From Halobacteriovorax sp. (GTDB lineage: Bacteria > Bdellovibrionota > Bacteriovoracia > Bacteriovoracales > Bacteriovoracaceae), in the NCBI GenBank assembly GCA_024686135.1, contig JAIBDQ010000002.1, positions 1-64,000 on the forward strand: a stretch of DNA of 64,000 bases, read 5' to 3'. Under the pieces are notes generated by a model that saw nothing but the letters and a program-made list of their open reading frames with translations, was not told the origin of the DNA and searched no databases. The position numbers were made by a program, and so were the translations under genes. The number at the start of each line of letters is the position of its first letter. Positions within the stretch are counted from its first letter, which is position 1. Below are positions 30,028 through 38,382 of this stretch, in pieces.

Positions 30028-31251
30028 TTATTTTTTCGCAAAGACTTGTTTGTCTTCTGCGCCCGCTTTTTCAATCTGCCTATAGTAATACTCAATGACA
30101 TTCTTTGCCAAATAAGACGACTTGGCGCGCCACATTGGACCCTGAATACTCATAACACTTACAGATATTCCATTATTTTTTCCATTTTTAGGCTTCGCAT
30201 AAGCAGAAAACCAATCTCTTTTACCTTCAGGAAAGCCGCCTGTAATACTTCCAGTTTTTCCACCAATCTCAAGTCTTCTCTTTAACTTTCGCCGCATTTT
30301 ACGAAAACTCTTTCTTGCTGTCCCAAACTCAACCGTCTTGGACATCAATTGGGCCATCTGATCAGCCGCTTCACTACTCAATACCTTTTCATCTTCAAAG
30401 CTAATTTCTTCATCTAATAAGTTTTCATCTCCATAATGAAGTGACTTAATTAATTTAGGTCTCTTCAAATTTCCATCATTAGCAACTATCGAAGCAAATA
30501 CAGCAGCATGTAACGGGCTGATCATGGTTTCTGTATTAAACCCAGAGGCCAATTCGGCCATGTTAAATTGGTCTTTTGGTAGATGAAAAATTGATTTAGG
30601 CAACCTTAAAACAGTAGATAGTCTTTTATTAAATCCAAAACTCTGGGCCATTTCATAGAGAGATGCTGCTGTCGAATTATGTATAGAGGCTTTTCCAAAT
30701 GCAGCATTATTAGAGTAGGCAAATGCTTTTTCCAAAGAGATTGTACGATTCCAGCGATGGTTTTTCTTTAATTGATATTTGTATAATGTTGTACCCTTTC
30801 CCCGTGTAACAATGTCTGTCCATGGATTGTAGCCTGCATTTTCAATTAAGTCGGCGGCCGTCACAATTTTTGAAAGACTGGCAGAAGGGTGAGAGGCAAG
30901 TAGTGCCATTGAGCGACCAAACTTTTTCTTTTCTCTTTCGTAAGAGATAAGACTTATAACTTTTCCCGAATCATTATCGAGTACTACTATTGCAATGGCC
31001 TTAGAGGCATAACGCTTCATTTGTTTTTTTATATATGACTCTAGTTGTTCATTGAAATAGAATTCAGTTTTGATCCTCTTTTTACCGAACTCAAAACTTT
31101 CTAATACTTGGTCATTTAAAATGCGGTGAGAGACCTCTCCAACCAAGCTTATAAATTCTTTGTTTTTTTTATCTTCTAGTCGACTTTCATTCCAATGAAA
31201 AATCGCGAACCCTACTAATAATATTGAGACGGCTAGAACACTACGCTTCAT
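30028..31251 (-). CDS. Penicillin-binding-protein-like transpeptidase
   Basis: SxxK (ASLSKIV), SxN (YSNNAAF), KTG (GGKTGS) with PBP-like spacing; N-terminal TM. Confidence 0.85.
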   Translation of the reverse strand: MKRSVLAVSILLVGFAIFHWNESRLEDKKNKEFISLVGEVSHRILNDQVLESFEFGKKRIKTEFYFNEQLESYIKKQMKRYASKAIAIVVLDNDSGKVISLISYEREKKKFGRSMALLASHPSASLSKIVTAADLIENAGYNPWTDIVTRGKGTTLYKYQLKKNHRWNRTISLEKAFAYSNNAAFGKASIHNSTAASLYEMAQSFGFNKRLSTVLRLPKSIFHLPKDQFNMAELASGFNTETMISPLHAAVFASIVANDGNLKRPKLIKSLHYGDENLLDEEISFEDEKVLSSEAADQMAQLMSKTVEFGTARKSFRKMRRKLKRRLEIGGKTGSITGGFPEGKRDWFSAYAKPKNGKNNGISVSVMSIQGPMWRAKSSYLAKNVIEYYYRQIEKAGAEDKQVFAKK

Positions 31252-31834
31252 AATTTTTTGCCACTACAAATATTTCTTTACTTACACTTCTAGTAGAATC
31301 TGGTCTAAAAATCTTAACCTGTTTAAAGATCTTTCTTAGATTCCTAATTTCATTTTGTGCATCGTTACTGTCAAATATTTTGAAAACTAAAGAGCCATTA
31401 GGTTTTAAAAAAACTGGTAACTCATAGATAATCTTTTCAACTAAACCTAAGCTTCTTGCCTGATCTACATCCTTAATACCTGTGGTGTTAGGTGCCATAT
31501 CTGATAATACGACATCAAACTTTCCATCAGGAACCAGTGATTTCCAATCAGAAAAATCTAAGTAATCTGATTCTAATAAGTTCACATTTTTAATACCGGT
31601 AAGTTTTTTATTCACAGGCTTTATATCAATACCTACGACCTTTCCCTTTTCACCAATAACTTCACAGGTATACTGAATCCACGATCCAGGAAAATAACCT
31701 AAATCTAAAACATTCATTCCCTTATTTATAATCTTAAATTTTTCATTTATTTCTTTTAGTTTATAAATACTACGAGCAAGATAGTTTTCTTGCTTAGCTT
31801 TTTTAAAATAGTGGTCTTTAACTTTAAAACTCAT
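31241..31834 (-). CDS. rlmE: 23S rRNA (uridine-2'-O)-methyltransferase RlmE/FtsJ
   Basis: YLARSIYKLKEINEKF, VLDLGYFPGSWIQY, DVVLSDMAPNTTG, LVFKIF. Confidence 0.92.
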   Translation of the reverse strand: MSFKVKDHYFKKAKQENYLARSIYKLKEINEKFKIINKGMNVLDLGYFPGSWIQYTCEVIGEKGKVVGIDIKPVNKKLTGIKNVNLLESDYLDFSDWKSLVPDGKFDVVLSDMAPNTTGIKDVDQARSLGLVEKIIYELPVFLKPNGSLVFKIFDSNDAQNEIRNLRKIFKQVKIFRPDSTRSVSKEIFVVAKNYEA

Positions 31835-31836
31835 AA

Positions 31837-33348
31837 TTAATTAAATAACCTTAGGAAAATTTTAACTCTTCCTTCAAAGTGAGAATCTAACAGGCAAATC
31901 AAAATATAAATTAAATAAATCATATTTCGGCTCGATCTTAATCTACTAATACTTTGGAAAACCAACTCTAAAGGGATCAAGCTAAAAAATACAAACATCC
32001 ACATTAAAGAGAATGATTTTACCAAGTATGAGTCTAACACTAATGACGAAAGAAATAAGATGAATATGATGATAAAAATCTCTATGACATTCTCTTTATT
32101 TACTTTAAGTTCCCGAATTACCGTTACCTTAGAATCAAAGGCCTTAAAAAGTAGAATTAAGAACCCAAAATAAGAAAGTGAATAAAATGCTTTCCTATTC
32201 AAAATTTTAGTAAACTCAGCGAAATAGTTCTCATCAATTGGAATCATATTCTGAAGAATATCTATATTGGAAAACAAAACAACCGCTGTAAGAGAAAGCC
32301 CAAAAAGTGAATACTTTAAAATCTGTCTTTTGTACCAAAGAGTCTTATCCCTTAGAAAAAGAAGATAAAGTAAAATACATTGAGGTATTACTAGTAACGC
32401 AAAGCTTTGATTAATAATTGTGCCCAAATAGGAAACCAACCCTAAAAATAAACCGGCTCTATAAGTCGCACTCTTTACTACCCATAAAAGAGTCCACACC
32501 CACAACAGACTATAAGTTGTCGTTATTGCATCCCCATAATTACTGGCCAATATTTTAGTAAAGGACCAAGAGCTTAATACGGCAAAAACACCCAGCAGAG
32601 ATAACCTTCTTGAAACAAAAAACCTCAACATGGCGTAAAACGTCAGACAAAAAAGCCCTAGACCAACGAGGTAAAAATGTATGCACCAGGCTAGTTTAAA
32701 AAGAATCGGGTATTTAAAAAATGGATAATAACCGACTAATAAAAAGTTCCAATACTGATTTCCTATTTTTTCGAAAGGATCAAAAAATAACTTTAGTGCC
32801 TCAATATTAGTGAGTTTAGGAAGTTCTGGAATAGAAAAAACAAACATAAGCAGAGACAAGAAAACTAATGTTTTTTCAAAAGAATCTAAATATTTGAATT
32901 CGTTAAAGTTTGTTGTAACTGATTCCTTTATAATTTTTCCTCTTGTGGGCCAAGAGTAAAACAGCCCTAGGACTGCCCAAATTACCCAATAGGAATTATA
33001 AATCCACTTGTGCGGCAAAAAACTAATCGTATTAAAAAGCAGGATAAAAAATATCATACCCAAAAAGAGCCTATAAACGACTCGATCAATTGATGAATTC
33101 ACCCTGAAATAGATTTTCAAACGGTGATCAACCTCTTTTCCAAGCATGAACCACTGGGAACACATAAAAAGCGTATAAAAAACCAGCATGATAATCTGAA
33201 GAACGGTATTCAAATGCAAAGTCTTAGGGAGCCATATTGGAATTAAAAGAATTCCAAAGTACGTAAGTGCCCGATATAAGAAGAATTTAGACTTCAGAAA
33301 CCATATATTTGAGCTTTTCAGTAAAGTATTTTCTATATTATCCGACAA
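31837..33348 (-). CDS. Polytopic membrane protein of unknown function; likely TTG start at 33348, upstream of which lies a hairpin
   Basis: ORF track 31837..33453. A long inverted repeat lies in the first codons of that ORF; TTG at 33348 has AGGAT 8 nt upstream. Many predicted TM helices. Confidence 0.65.
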   Translation of the reverse strand: MSDNIENTLLKSSNIWFLKSKFFLYRALTYFGILLIPIWLPKTLHLNTVLQIIMLVFYTLFMCSQWFMLGKEVDHRLKIYFRVNSSIDRVVYRLFLGMIFFILLFNTISFLPHKWIYNSYWVIWAVLGLFYSWPTRGKIIKESVTTNFNEFKYLDSFEKTLVFLSLLMFVFSIPELPKLTNIEALKLFFDPFEKIGNQYWNFLLVGYYPFFKYPILFKLAWCIHFYLVGLGLFCLTFYAMLRFFVSRRLSLLGVFAVLSSWSFTKILASNYGDAITTTYSLLWVWTLLWVVKSATYRAGLFLGLVSYLGTIINQSFALLVIPQCILLYLLFLRDKTLWYKRQILKYSLFGLSLTAVVLFSNIDILQNMIPIDENYFAEFTKILNRKAFYSLSYFGFLILLFKAFDSKVTVIRELKVNKENVIEIFIIIFILFLSSLVLDSYLVKSFSLMWMFVFFSLIPLELVFQSISRLRSSRNMIYLIYILICLLDSHFEGRVKIFLRLFN

Positions 33349-33396
33349 GAATAGTATCCTATTATGGGCGTTTATCGTCCGAATCTCTTCGAAATC

Positions 33397-33423
33397 AAAG
33401 GACCGGTCCCCAACCGGTCCTTT
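33397..33423. terminator. Strong inverted repeat, terminator-like, between divergent genes
   Basis: AAAGGACCGGT-cccca-ACCGGTCCTTT: 11-bp perfect stem, 5-nt loop, followed on + strand by T-AATTTA. Confidence 0.6.
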
Positions 33424-33576
33424 TAATTTAATGCTCTTTACCTCTAAATTCAAAAAACCATTTATATTTGTCTGATTTAGGGAGCAATAACTGCCTTTAC
33501 CTCTAGCTTCATTGCATCAATTCCTCCATATGATAAGCTAAAGTGAGGTTTAATGGGCTTTTTTGGCTTATGGACC

Positions 33577-33601
33577 TTTGCTCAGGATGAGCAAAATTTT
33601 T
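33577..33601 (+). terminator. Terminator-like hairpin immediately upstream of the fliD ribosome-binding site
   Basis: TTTGCTC-AGGAT-GAGCAAA then ATTTTT; AGGAGG RBS follows at once. Confidence 0.55.
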
Positions 33602-33615
33602 ATCAGGAGGATTGA

Positions 33616-35004
33616 TTGGGAATCTCTTTTGGATCCATAAATACGGGCCTACCAAAAGATATTGTTAAACAGATTATTGAAGCTGAAAAAATCCCCATAA
33701 AAAAAATGGAAGGAAGAAAGGGGAAGGTTAAAGCAAAACAAGATCTGGTGAGCGATTTAGTTAAACGCATGGAAGATATGCGCGCGCTTCTCAATACCAA
33801 TGCTGATGCCCGAAACCTAAAAGAAATCCAAGCAAACTACAACGACAAAATTGTCGGTGTAACCATGGACAAAAACAAAGCTAAGCCCGGTAGTCATCAA
33901 ATTGAAGTTGTTCAACTGGCTCAAAAAAGCTCTGCCATGACCTCTGGATTTGAGGACAAAGAAGAAAGCTATATCGGTGTTGGATATATTCAATACCATC
34001 TTCCAAATGGGGAAAGTAGAGATATTTATGTCGATTCTGAAAATGCAACATTATCGGGTGTCGCGAAATTGATTAACAATACGCCAGATGCTGGCATGAC
34101 AGCGAAAGTTATTGATGACGGATCTGGATCTGAATCCCCCTATAGATTAATCCTAAGTCTTTCAGACACTGGTGATGCTAGCAAAGCAGAGTTTCCTTAT
34201 TTTTACTTCGTTGATGGTGAAAATGATTTTTTTCTAGAAAAGGAGAGGGAAGCTCAAGATGCAATAATTAAAGTTGATGGATTTGAGGTTCAACTCCCAG
34301 AAAATAAAGCAAAAGATATTATTGATGGTGTAACAGTCGATTTAAAAAAAGCTGTTCCTGGAGAAGAGTTTACCCTTCAGGTTAGTGAAGATATTGGAAA
34401 AATTTCTGAAAAGATAAGTGATATGGTTGATAAAATTAACTCTGTATTATCTTTTATTAAAGAGCAAAACACTCTAGACGAAAACTCAGATACGACTAAG
34501 ACTCTTGGTGGGGACTTTATTCTACAAACGATAGAGGGAAGACTAAGAAGTTCCATGTTCAAAAACATATTAACGGAAGAAGGTTACAAAAGAGCTGGTG
34601 ACATCGGTATTACTTTTCAAAGAGATGGTTTATTAAAACTTGATTCTAAAAAATTCGATAATATGCTTAGTTCAAATTACACGGTTGTCAGTCAAGTCCT
34701 AACGGGATTTGTAAGTGAAGAAACCGGAAATAGTCCAGGTCTAGTTGATAACTTGAAAGATGCTGTATCAGAAACCTTAAAATCTCCCGGTGGAATTTTA
34801 AGATCCAGACAAAGAAGTTTACGTAATAATATTAGCCAAATTGATAGACGTATTCAGCAAAAACAAAGAGTGATCGAAAGAAAAGAAAAAAACTTAAAAG
34901 ATAAATTTGCAAGATTAGAAGGAACAATATCAAAAATTAAAAACCAGGGAGCTGGTATCGCTGCGTTAGGTGCACAAGCTAACCCAGTTACACAGCTAGG
35001 ATAA
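33616..35004 (+). CDS. fliD: Flagellar cap protein FliD (TTG start)
   Basis: N- and C-terminal FliD-like regions; AGGAGG upstream of TTG; followed by fliS. Confidence 0.88.
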   Translation: MGISFGSINTGLPKDIVKQIIEAEKIPIKKMEGRKGKVKAKQDLVSDLVKRMEDMRALLNTNADARNLKEIQANYNDKIVGVTMDKNKAKPGSHQIEVVQLAQKSSAMTSGFEDKEESYIGVGYIQYHLPNGESRDIYVDSENATLSGVAKLINNTPDAGMTAKVIDDGSGSESPYRLILSLSDTGDASKAEFPYFYFVDGENDFFLEKEREAQDAIIKVDGFEVQLPENKAKDIIDGVTVDLKKAVPGEEFTLQVSEDIGKISEKISDMVDKINSVLSFIKEQNTLDENSDTTKTLGGDFILQTIEGRLRSSMFKNILTEEGYKRAGDIGITFQRDGLLKLDSKKFDNMLSSNYTVVSQVLTGFVSEETGNSPGLVDNLKDAVSETLKSPGGILRSRQRSLRNNISQIDRRIQQKQRVIERKEKNLKDKFARLEGTISKIKNQGAGIAALGAQANPVTQLG

Positions 35005-35018
35005 AATAGGAGGAATCC

Positions 35019-35429
35019 ATGAGTTATGGATTAGGAGCTTACAAAAAGACATCAATACACACCGCCAGTAAAGAGCAGATTTTATTAATGCTTTATCAAG
35101 CTGCAATTAAAAACTGTAAGAAGGCTATCGAATCTATTGAAGCAAAAGATATCGCGAAAAAAGGCGAGTACATTGGAAAGCTTCAGGACATTGTAATTGA
35201 ACTAAATAATAGTTTAGATTTTGAAATCGGTGGCGACGTGGCTCAAGAGCTCAGTAGTTTATATGACTACATCCTGTTCGCGAGCACTCAGGCAAATATC
35301 AAAATTGAGGCCGAGCCACTCAATGGATGTCTTCAAGTTTTAGGGACATTATACGAAGGGTGGAACGATGCTATCAAAGGTCTTCGAAAAGAAAATGCTA
35401 CAAAAAAAGAAGCGAGCAGCGGAGCTTAG
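35019..35429 (+). CDS. fliS: Flagellar export chaperone FliS
   Basis: YGLGAYKKTSIHTASKEQILLMLYQAAIKNCKKAIE, typical FliS. Confidence 0.93.
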   Translation: MSYGLGAYKKTSIHTASKEQILLMLYQAAIKNCKKAIESIEAKDIAKKGEYIGKLQDIVIELNNSLDFEIGGDVAQELSSLYDYILFASTQANIKIEAEPLNGCLQVLGTLYEGWNDAIKGLRKENATKKEASSGA

Positions 35430-35828
35430 TTGATGGATAATATTGAAAGAAACATATTCTTTCATATAAAGACTTTGAAAAAGGTCAGGGGCTTAACCCT
35501 GGGAATTCTCTCTGACTTAAAAGCACAAGAGGTCGAAAAAGCCTTAATCGGCATTCAAAATAGAGACAATCTATTAAAAGTTATATTCGACCTTAATAAT
35601 ATAATAGAAAAACACATTGAGAGTGCCCAAAATCTTGAGCAAAAAGATCACCTATTAATTAAAGCCTGGAGGTTAGACCTTGATGAATGGTCTAAAAACC
35701 AGTCCAAAAAAAATAAAGAGATCGAAGAATTGTTGAGAGCCGAGAGAGATAAGATCACAAACGAGATAGCTGTTATATTTGACAAAAAAAGTCGTCATAA
35801 AGGCTATGATTTAACCAATGTAAAATAG
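35430..35828 (+). CDS. Small helical protein in FliT position (possible flagellar chaperone)
   Basis: 132 aa, alpha-helical, immediately after fliS. Confidence 0.55.
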   Translation: MMDNIERNIFFHIKTLKKVRGLTLGILSDLKAQEVEKALIGIQNRDNLLKVIFDLNNIIEKHIESAQNLEQKDHLLIKAWRLDLDEWSKNQSKKNKEIEELLRAERDKITNEIAVIFDKKSRHKGYDLTNVK

Positions 35829-35921
35829 ACCGAGTAAACCACTTTGGTCGTTTGACCCATAATCATAAAAATGGTCAAATTTTATAAAAAAATTCGTGCT
35901 AAACTTATACTTGGATCTACG

Positions 35922-36596
35922 ATGAATAACGAAAATCAAAATACTATAGAGGTAAAAGAATCAAAGACAGGACATTCAATTCCTGTGGTTGATGGCGTTC
36001 ACTTACACTCTAGTTACAACCCCACCAAAGAAGCTGAAACTTTTATAGAGAAATTTAATGATCAGTTAGCCGAAAACAAAAATGTTTTAGTTCTTGGCCT
36101 TGGCTTTGCTTATCATGTGGATCGATTAATTTATCAAATGAAACGAATATGGGGTGATGACTATCAAATCATGGTTATCGATCCTCTTCTTAAAACTGAA
36201 GAACTTTTAATGGAAAACAGAACCTTAGATTATGGCAAAAAGGTTATGATCCACTCTGGTTTAAAAGTTTCTGAGGTTTATGGAAATAGAGACATTGTAG
36301 ACTTTATGTCACTCAAACCAACTGTTGTACCGCACACAGCCTCATTTAATCTTTTTCAAAACTATTTCAAATCCCTAATGTCCTTTAACGCCAAAAGTGA
36401 CCTTGAATCAATTGCTTCACACGTGGAAGATCCCGAATTTAAGAAGTATCTATTGGGATTCGGAACTAAAAGTTATTTTGAAATGGTTAATACTATTAAT
36501 AGCAAAAATGAAGATTGGAATAAGTGGGACTTTTTAATACTAAGTCTTAACTCTATTACAAGTCCTGAAAACACCGTAAGAAGAGAACAGCTATGA
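35922..36596 (+). CDS. Maf (motility accessory factor) N-terminal-domain-like protein lacking the C-terminal DUF115 region
   Basis: HLHSSYNPTKEAETFIEKFNDQLAENKNVLVLGLGFAYHVDRLIYQMKR resembles Maf-family N-domain. ORF track starts at 35871; ATG at 35922 (MNNENQ) is more likely. Confidence 0.65.
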   Translation: MNNENQNTIEVKESKTGHSIPVVDGVHLHSSYNPTKEAETFIEKFNDQLAENKNVLVLGLGFAYHVDRLIYQMKRIWGDDYQIMVIDPLLKTEELLMENRTLDYGKKVMIHSGLKVSEVYGNRDIVDFMSLKPTVVPHTASFNLFQNYFKSLMSFNAKSDLESIASHVEDPEFKKYLLGFGTKSYFEMVNTINSKNEDWNKWDFLILSLNSITSPENTVRREQL

Positions 36597-38212
36597 GTAA
36601 CGTTTTATTTGTAAATCTAAAAAGAAATGGCGATATTTTTAATACCGCAGCATTGGCGCATTCTTACCTGAAAGAGAATCCACATGCTACGCCATACATC
36701 TTAACATATGATGAATTTAAAAAAGCGACAAAGCCTCTATCCGTATTCAAAGGCGTCTTTACTCTAGATAGAAAAAAACTTACCACTTTTAATAATCACA
36801 ATCTATATTCAAATGGATTCGCTTTAGATCAACTACTTAGTGAGCTCAAGGGTATTGAATCAATTGTTTGGTCTGATATCGTTAACTACAGTAGCGACAG
36901 GGCATCTACTTTTCTTTGCAATTATCTTAAGAGCTCTACTGGAGCAAATATTAAAGGTGTCTCTTTTGGAGGTTTTAACAATCTAGACTATAAGTCTAAT
37001 TGGGAAATCGTTTTCAATGAAGTTATGACCAATTCAAAATTGTCACCCGTGCATTTTTCAACTGCGTACCATGGGATGCTTGGCATTAAAGAGAACAACA
37101 CTTCTTACTCAATTAAGAGGATCAAAAAGCATGATGAAACAGTCATGAATAATTTTGAGAATCTTAGAAAGACAAATCAGCCCAAAGACTCTAGTTGCTC
37201 TCTAATAGGTGTTCAACTGAGTACAAGCTTAGATTCTAAGAATTGGGATTCTAGCCATCTAGTAAAGTTAGTAGAAAGTATTCTTGATGATTCCACCCTA
37301 TACCCACTCATCCTGATCGCTCCCTGTGAAAAAGAAAGGGCACTATCAAAAGAGCTGAACGAGCAATTTGATAACAAGCTAGTTATAGTTGAATCTGACT
37401 TTCTTGCACTTTCTTCAGTTTTAAGAGGGTTGGATGTTTTAGTGACACCAGATACTTCTGTTAAACATCTTGCGGACTTAAACGACGTTAAGATTGTAGA
37501 GTATACTCATAGTCTTTCAACTAGTCTAAAGCAGGGGAGTAGAGGCAAAAGTAATATTATAATTAATGTTCAAGAGAATGCTCTAGACTTAATATTTAAT
37601 TCTATTAAATTTCTACTTGATCCTACTGATGCTGCAATTAAGAAAATCTGGGATCAAAATGTTTATTTCACATATAATGACAATTTAGGATGGAACCTTA
37701 GACCAATCAATGGAGCGTTTTCAAAAGACCTGCTAAGAAGACAACTTAAAAGAACTTATATAGCAAGTTGGTGCGATATAGTATTTGAATGGGATATAAA
37801 GAAATATTTTTCTGACTATAGCTACTCCGAAGTACAAAGCATTATCGATGAAGAGAAAAGCTTTATAGGTGAGGTAAGTAGAGATCTTCTAGGTACCTTA
37901 CGGAGCCTTGTAAAGGCCTCAGAATCACCATCAGAAGCGAACAATTTTATTGTCGCTTTAGATAAGCTTTTAAATCATTGCGAAAGTGAGTTGACTGGAT
38001 CTATACCAGTTTCTGAATTTAAAGCACTGCTAGAAAATCTTGATAGAACATCTAATCAAGAGCAATTAAGATCGGCTGAAGAGCTTTTATATAAACTTAA
38101 AAAGAATTTGCAAGTTGCACTTACTTGTTTAAACACTGTTGAAAAAGATGCTCGTTCAATGCCGATTAATAAAAGAGGTAAAAGCGAAACTTTTAGTGAA
38201 GTAAGAGCTTAA
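36593..38212 (+). CDS. GT9-like (heptosyltransferase-family) protein with ~200-aa C-terminal extension
   Basis: VLFVNLKRNGDIFNTAALAHSY, SKNWDSSHLVKLVESIL, LSSVLRGLDVLVTPDTSVKHLADL. Confidence 0.75.
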   Translation: MSNVLFVNLKRNGDIFNTAALAHSYLKENPHATPYILTYDEFKKATKPLSVFKGVFTLDRKKLTTFNNHNLYSNGFALDQLLSELKGIESIVWSDIVNYSSDRASTFLCNYLKSSTGANIKGVSFGGFNNLDYKSNWEIVFNEVMTNSKLSPVHFSTAYHGMLGIKENNTSYSIKRIKKHDETVMNNFENLRKTNQPKDSSCSLIGVQLSTSLDSKNWDSSHLVKLVESILDDSTLYPLILIAPCEKERALSKELNEQFDNKLVIVESDFLALSSVLRGLDVLVTPDTSVKHLADLNDVKIVEYTHSLSTSLKQGSRGKSNIIINVQENALDLIFNSIKFLLDPTDAAIKKIWDQNVYFTYNDNLGWNLRPINGAFSKDLLRRQLKRTYIASWCDIVFEWDIKKYFSDYSYSEVQSIIDEEKSFIGEVSRDLLGTLRSLVKASESPSEANNFIVALDKLLNHCESELTGSIPVSEFKALLENLDRTSNQEQLRSAEELLYKLKKNLQVALTCLNTVEKDARSMPINKRGKSETFSEVRA

Positions 38213-38244
38213 ATAAATTTATATTTTTTAAACTAGGATGGTTT

Positions 38245-38382
38245 ATGGAAGATTTCAGGATGAAACTTCAAATAGAGACCAAAAAAATCTCTGAAAAAAT
38301 AAAAAATGGTGATGCCCTCACTGAAGAAGATATGAAAATCCTTTTTCTAACTTCTTATTTAGCTGAGGATACCAATGAGTAA
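38245..38382 (+). CDS. Short 45-aa ORF between the two GT9-like genes, overlapping the downstream start
   Basis: MEDFRMKLQIETKKISEKIKNGDALTEEDMKILFLTSYLAEDTNE*, preceded by AGGATGG; overlaps the next CDS start (38375) by 8 nt. Absent from the supplied ORF track. Confidence 0.6.
   Translation: MEDFRMKLQIETKKISEKIKNGDALTEEDMKILFLTSYLAEDTNE

Noticed and set aside
30027-30101. Long N-terminal extension of lepB overlapping the PBP-like gene
   Set aside because: Internal ATG at 30026 directly follows the upstream stop and gives a normal LepB N-terminus.
33540-33600. Possible sigma54 promoter (TGGC...TTGC) upstream of fliD
   Set aside because: Spacing between TGGC and TTGC is about 3 nt too long for a -24/-12 promoter.
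35871-35921. Upstream start of the Maf-N-like ORF
   Set aside because: Lies within an inverted-repeat region (TTTGACC...GGTCAAA); MNNENQ start at 35922 fits better.
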